Source: an uncultured Flavobacteriaceae bacterium | GTDB taxonomy: Bacteria > Bacteroidota > Bacteroidia > Flavobacteriales > Flavobacteriaceae | Reading direction: 5' to 3' | DNA: 64,000 nt | NCBI GenBank assembly: GCA_937944485.1 | Contig: CALDYU010000025.1 | Span: forward strand, 62,001-126,000 | Shown here: positions 61,750 to 64,000 of the stretch, piece by piece | Numbering within the stretch: position 1 is the first letter of the stretch | Layout: every line of letters begins with the position of its first letter | The notes under the pieces: generated by a model | Told to the model about the DNA's origin: nothing | Databases searched by the model: none | Seen by the model: the letters and a program-made list of their open reading frames with translations, nothing else | Program-made: the position numbers and the translations under genes

Positions 61750-62862
61750 ATGAAAAAAAAATTGATTCTGATTTGTTTTGTTTGTGTTTTGAGTTGTAGA
61801 GATCGAATTTCAGAGCGCACCATTATGCTACCTCCAATTGAAATTCAAGAAAAACTAGTTTTCGCAGGAGCCTCCGAAACGGCCAAAAACATTGTTTTGA
61901 TCTCTGGAGATGAAGAATATCGCTCTGAGGAAGCCTTACCGCAATTAGCAAAAATTTTATCAGAAAGACATGGCTTCAATTGCACCGTTCTTTTCGCTCA
62001 AGACCCAAAATTTCCAGGTATAATCAATCCGAATTATACAACAAATATTCCCGGACTTGATGCTCTTGACAGTGCAGATATGATGATTGTTTTTACGCGA
62101 TTTCGGGCTTTACCAGATGATCAAATGCAATACATTGACAACTATCTTAAAAAAGGAAAGCCAGTGCTTGGCATTCGTACTGCCACACATGCTTTTAATT
62201 ATTCCAAAGATTCAATAACAAATTACGCCCATTATGGAAACTATTACCAAGGAGATAAAAGCGAATGGACAGATGGTTTTGGGCGATTGGTCTTAGGAGA
62301 AAATTGGGTTAATCATCATGGGCACCACAAACACCAAAGCACAAGAGGAATTATTGATAATGATTCCAAATCACACCCAATAACCAACGGTATTCGAAGT
62401 GGAACTATTTGGGGGCCTACGGACGTTTATGGTATTCGATTGCCCTTACCTGAAGGAAGCCAACCCATAATACTCGGACAAGTTATAGACAGAAAAGGAG
62501 CTTTTGATGAAAATGACATTTTCTTCGGAATGCGAGCCTCTGATGATAGGCTTGCGACTATAAACCACAAGGGAGAAAAGGTAAACAATACCTTAATGCC
62601 TATTGCCTGGACAAAACCTTACCAACTACCTGAGGGTGAAGAAGGTAAAGCCTTCATATCGACCATTGGAGCAGCGACAGACTTATTGAATGAATCCACA
62701 CGGCGTCTATTAGTAAACAGTATTTTCTGGGCTATGAATACCACCGTACCTGAAAAAGCAAATGTTACGCTAGTAGGTGATTATTCTCCATCAGCTTACG
62801 GTTTTCAAACCAATGAATATTGGATTCAAAAAAAAATGAAGATTGGTTCACAGGGAGAATAA
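61750..62862 (+). CDS. ThuA-like lipoprotein
   Basis: 370 residues from ATG 61750 (a TTG three codons upstream is less likely). Lipobox VLSC (Cys16 from this start). The body is class-I-glutamine-amidotransferase-like: NIVLISGDEEYRSEEALPQLA, DSADMMIVFTRFRALPDDQM and GKPVLGIRTATHAFN at the position of the nucleophile elbow, where ThuA proteins lack the Cys. Further conserved WVNHHGHHKHQ. ThuA-related proteins accompany keto-sugar metabolism. Its neighbours, the PVC-type dehydrogenase, RidA and an MFS carrier, support that. Confidence 0.87.
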   Translation: MKKKLILICFVCVLSCRDRISERTIMLPPIEIQEKLVFAGASETAKNIVLISGDEEYRSEEALPQLAKILSERHGFNCTVLFAQDPKFPGIINPNYTTNIPGLDALDSADMMIVFTRFRALPDDQMQYIDNYLKKGKPVLGIRTATHAFNYSKDSITNYAHYGNYYQGDKSEWTDGFGRLVLGENWVNHHGHHKHQSTRGIIDNDSKSHPITNGIRSGTIWGPTDVYGIRLPLPEGSQPIILGQVIDRKGAFDENDIFFGMRASDDRLATINHKGEKVNNTLMPIAWTKPYQLPEGEEGKAFISTIGAATDLLNESTRRLLVNSIFWAMNTTVPEKANVTLVGDYSPSAYGFQTNEYWIQKKMKIGSQGE

Positions 62863-62954
62863 TTTTTTAGATTCTTAGTCTGGTTTCTAGTGTTATTTGA
62901 AAAAATATAATGGGTTTTCGGGCTAAGTTTGCCTTTTAAAAAATACAGAAAATA

Positions 62955-62982
62955 AAATGACGCCCTTTTAAAGGCGTCATTT
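62955..62982. terminator. Bidirectional terminator
   Basis: AAATGACGCC (62955-62964) pairs perfectly with GGCGTCATTT (62973-62982), 8-base AT loop. It sits between the convergent ThuA-like gene and the T9SS cargo gene. Confidence 0.9.
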
Positions 62983-63045
62983 GCATATAAAATTAAAACC
63001 TATATTTCATGTCGTAAGCTAACTGAGTGCTAGTTAACCTATGGA

Positions 63046-64000
63046 TTATGGTTTTATAAGTACCTTTTTTATTATTTCGGAATCATCGTCAAAAGTAATT
63101 TTAACCTGCATCAAGTTAAGTGGCATCTTTTTTGACGATAGATTAAGAGAAACAGTCTTTGCCTTCCGAGTCTGCAAATAATTTTTCTTGTGAAGAGTTT
63201 CTCCCGAAGAAGATATCAGTTCAATACGGTAATTCATTCTTCTTTTTAACTCCACTGATATATTTAGTCTGCCTTCTGTCATAGGGTTAGGGGAAATACG
63301 AATCTCGGCGAAATCTTTGTTTCTCTGGATCGGAGCAACTTTAGGGTCGTACGGGTATACATGTCGCGTTATAGAACCATCTTTAAACTTAAAAGTTAAT
63401 CGATACAGCCCTTTTTGTAGATTAAATTTAGGGGCTACATAGACACCTTTTCCATCGAAAATCTGATCAGGATTTATTGAGCTATTAAATCCTGGTCGAT
63501 CAAGTCTTTCAATAAACATATGTTCCAACTCCACACCTCCACCAGGATCTGAAATACCATCCCAGTCGTCAAATTCTATATCATAATCAATATAAAGACA
63601 GTCAATATCTCCCGCAAGAAAATCAGCTAATGTTTCTGCATCAGGAGCTAAGTCGGTATCTGTGATACAGTCAAAACTAAATACAACATTGTCCAAATTT
63701 TCTCCGCCTGAAGAACCCGAACTCCCTCCTACTGATACACCCATTGAAGGAATACAATCAATATTTACAGGCAATCCGTTAATGTCATCTTCTACATAGT
63801 TATTGTAATAATTAATAGCCAGTGCTAGCGTGGGTGAAGGAGGCATTGATCCTGCAAGCACGCTAGAAGGTATATTTGCCAATGGGGCATACTCTTCCAT
63901 TTTTTTTCCTACAAAATGAACAAGCCCATGCATAGGTTGCCCAAAACCATTAGTAACAGAAAAATCATTATAGGCAATAACTTCATGATAATAGCCCCTA
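63046..64000 (-). CDS. T9SS cargo protein, N-terminal part missing at window edge
   Basis: The frame is open to the right edge: upstream of an internal Met at 63933 it continues without stop (RGYYHEVIAYNDFS), so the gene extends beyond the window. At least 317 residues. The first part has GGSSGSSGGENL, a low-complexity linker, then acidic beta-rich sequence (DCLYIDYDIEFDDWDG). The last ~85 residues are a type A secretion sorting domain: AEIRISPNPMTEGRLNISVEL, YRIELISSSGETL and a terminal IIKKVLIKP. The protein is therefore exported by type IX secretion. Function of the missing N-terminal domain unknown. Confidence 0.85.
   Translation of the reverse strand, partial: RGYYHEVIAYNDFSVTNGFGQPMHGLVHFVGKKMEEYAPLANIPSSVLAGSMPPSPTLALAINYYNNYVEDDINGLPVNIDCIPSMGVSVGGSSGSSGGENLDNVVFSFDCITDTDLAPDAETLADFLAGDIDCLYIDYDIEFDDWDGISDPGGGVELEHMFIERLDRPGFNSSINPDQIFDGKGVYVAPKFNLQKGLYRLTFKFKDGSITRHVYPYDPKVAPIQRNKDFAEIRISPNPMTEGRLNISVELKRRMNYRIELISSSGETLHKKNYLQTRKAKTVSLNLSSKKMPLNLMQVKITFDDDSEIIKKVLIKP

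Overview
The window looks like the chromosome of a marine-type member of the Flavobacteriaceae (Bacteroidota). The evidence is an AT-rich sequence, a SusC/SusD pair, type IX secretion (T9SS) C-terminal sorting domains, Bacteroidota-type -7 promoter elements (TAnnTTTG), DUF1800/DUF1501 and PVC-type cytochrome proteins, and a methionyl-tRNA synthetase with the KLSTSK signature usual in this phylum. No genus can be named from sequence alone. I saw no rRNA, tRNA or CRISPR array.

Layout. 0-3.1 kb: the tail of an unknown gene, a TerB-like protein, a periplasmic thioredoxin-fold protein, an ACT-domain protein and YraN. 3.4-6.6 kb: a DUF1800/DUF1501 secretion-linked pair. 6.9-12.0 kb: metG (carrying an in-frame palindromic repeat), tex and an HDAC-family deacetylase. 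12.1-33.3 kb: a carbohydrate-type locus. Leftward runs GH36 alpha-galactosidase -> acetyltransferase -> sodium:solute symporter. Rightward runs SusC -> SusD -> two giant FG-GAP/ASPIC-UnbV lipoproteins -> a vanadium-haloperoxidase/PAP2-type lipoprotein. A GntR-type regulator and a serine beta-lactamase-family hydrolase follow. The divergent promoter region holds three copies of a 17-bp operator-like sequence. 33.6-35.0 kb: an orphan response regulator and a tail-less SSB.

35.0-38.9 kb is an accessory island bounded by about 75-bp imperfect direct repeats. It holds a NYN-domain nuclease-like gene coupled to a 43-codon ORF missed by ordinary length cut-offs, a run of hairpins, an IS1595-type insertion sequence, and a stand-alone RelA/SpoT nucleotidyltransferase. 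39.0-56.5 kb is mostly housekeeping and secreted enzymes: glycerate kinase, LpxR, M20 and M28 peptidases, CBS protein, threonine dehydrogenase, and a BlaI/BlaR1-like regulatory pair with a three-site operator. 56.5-62.9 kb is a second oxidative/carbohydrate cluster: RidA lipoprotein, a PVC-type SGNH-dehydrogenase-cytochrome c fusion, an MFS transporter and a ThuA-like lipoprotein. The window ends inside a T9SS cargo gene.

The two regions most likely to repay study are the SusCD-(UnbV)2-haloperoxidase operon, whose two large lipoproteins each show a 7+7 calcium-loop (double propeller) plan, and the repeat-bounded NYN/RelA-SpoT island.
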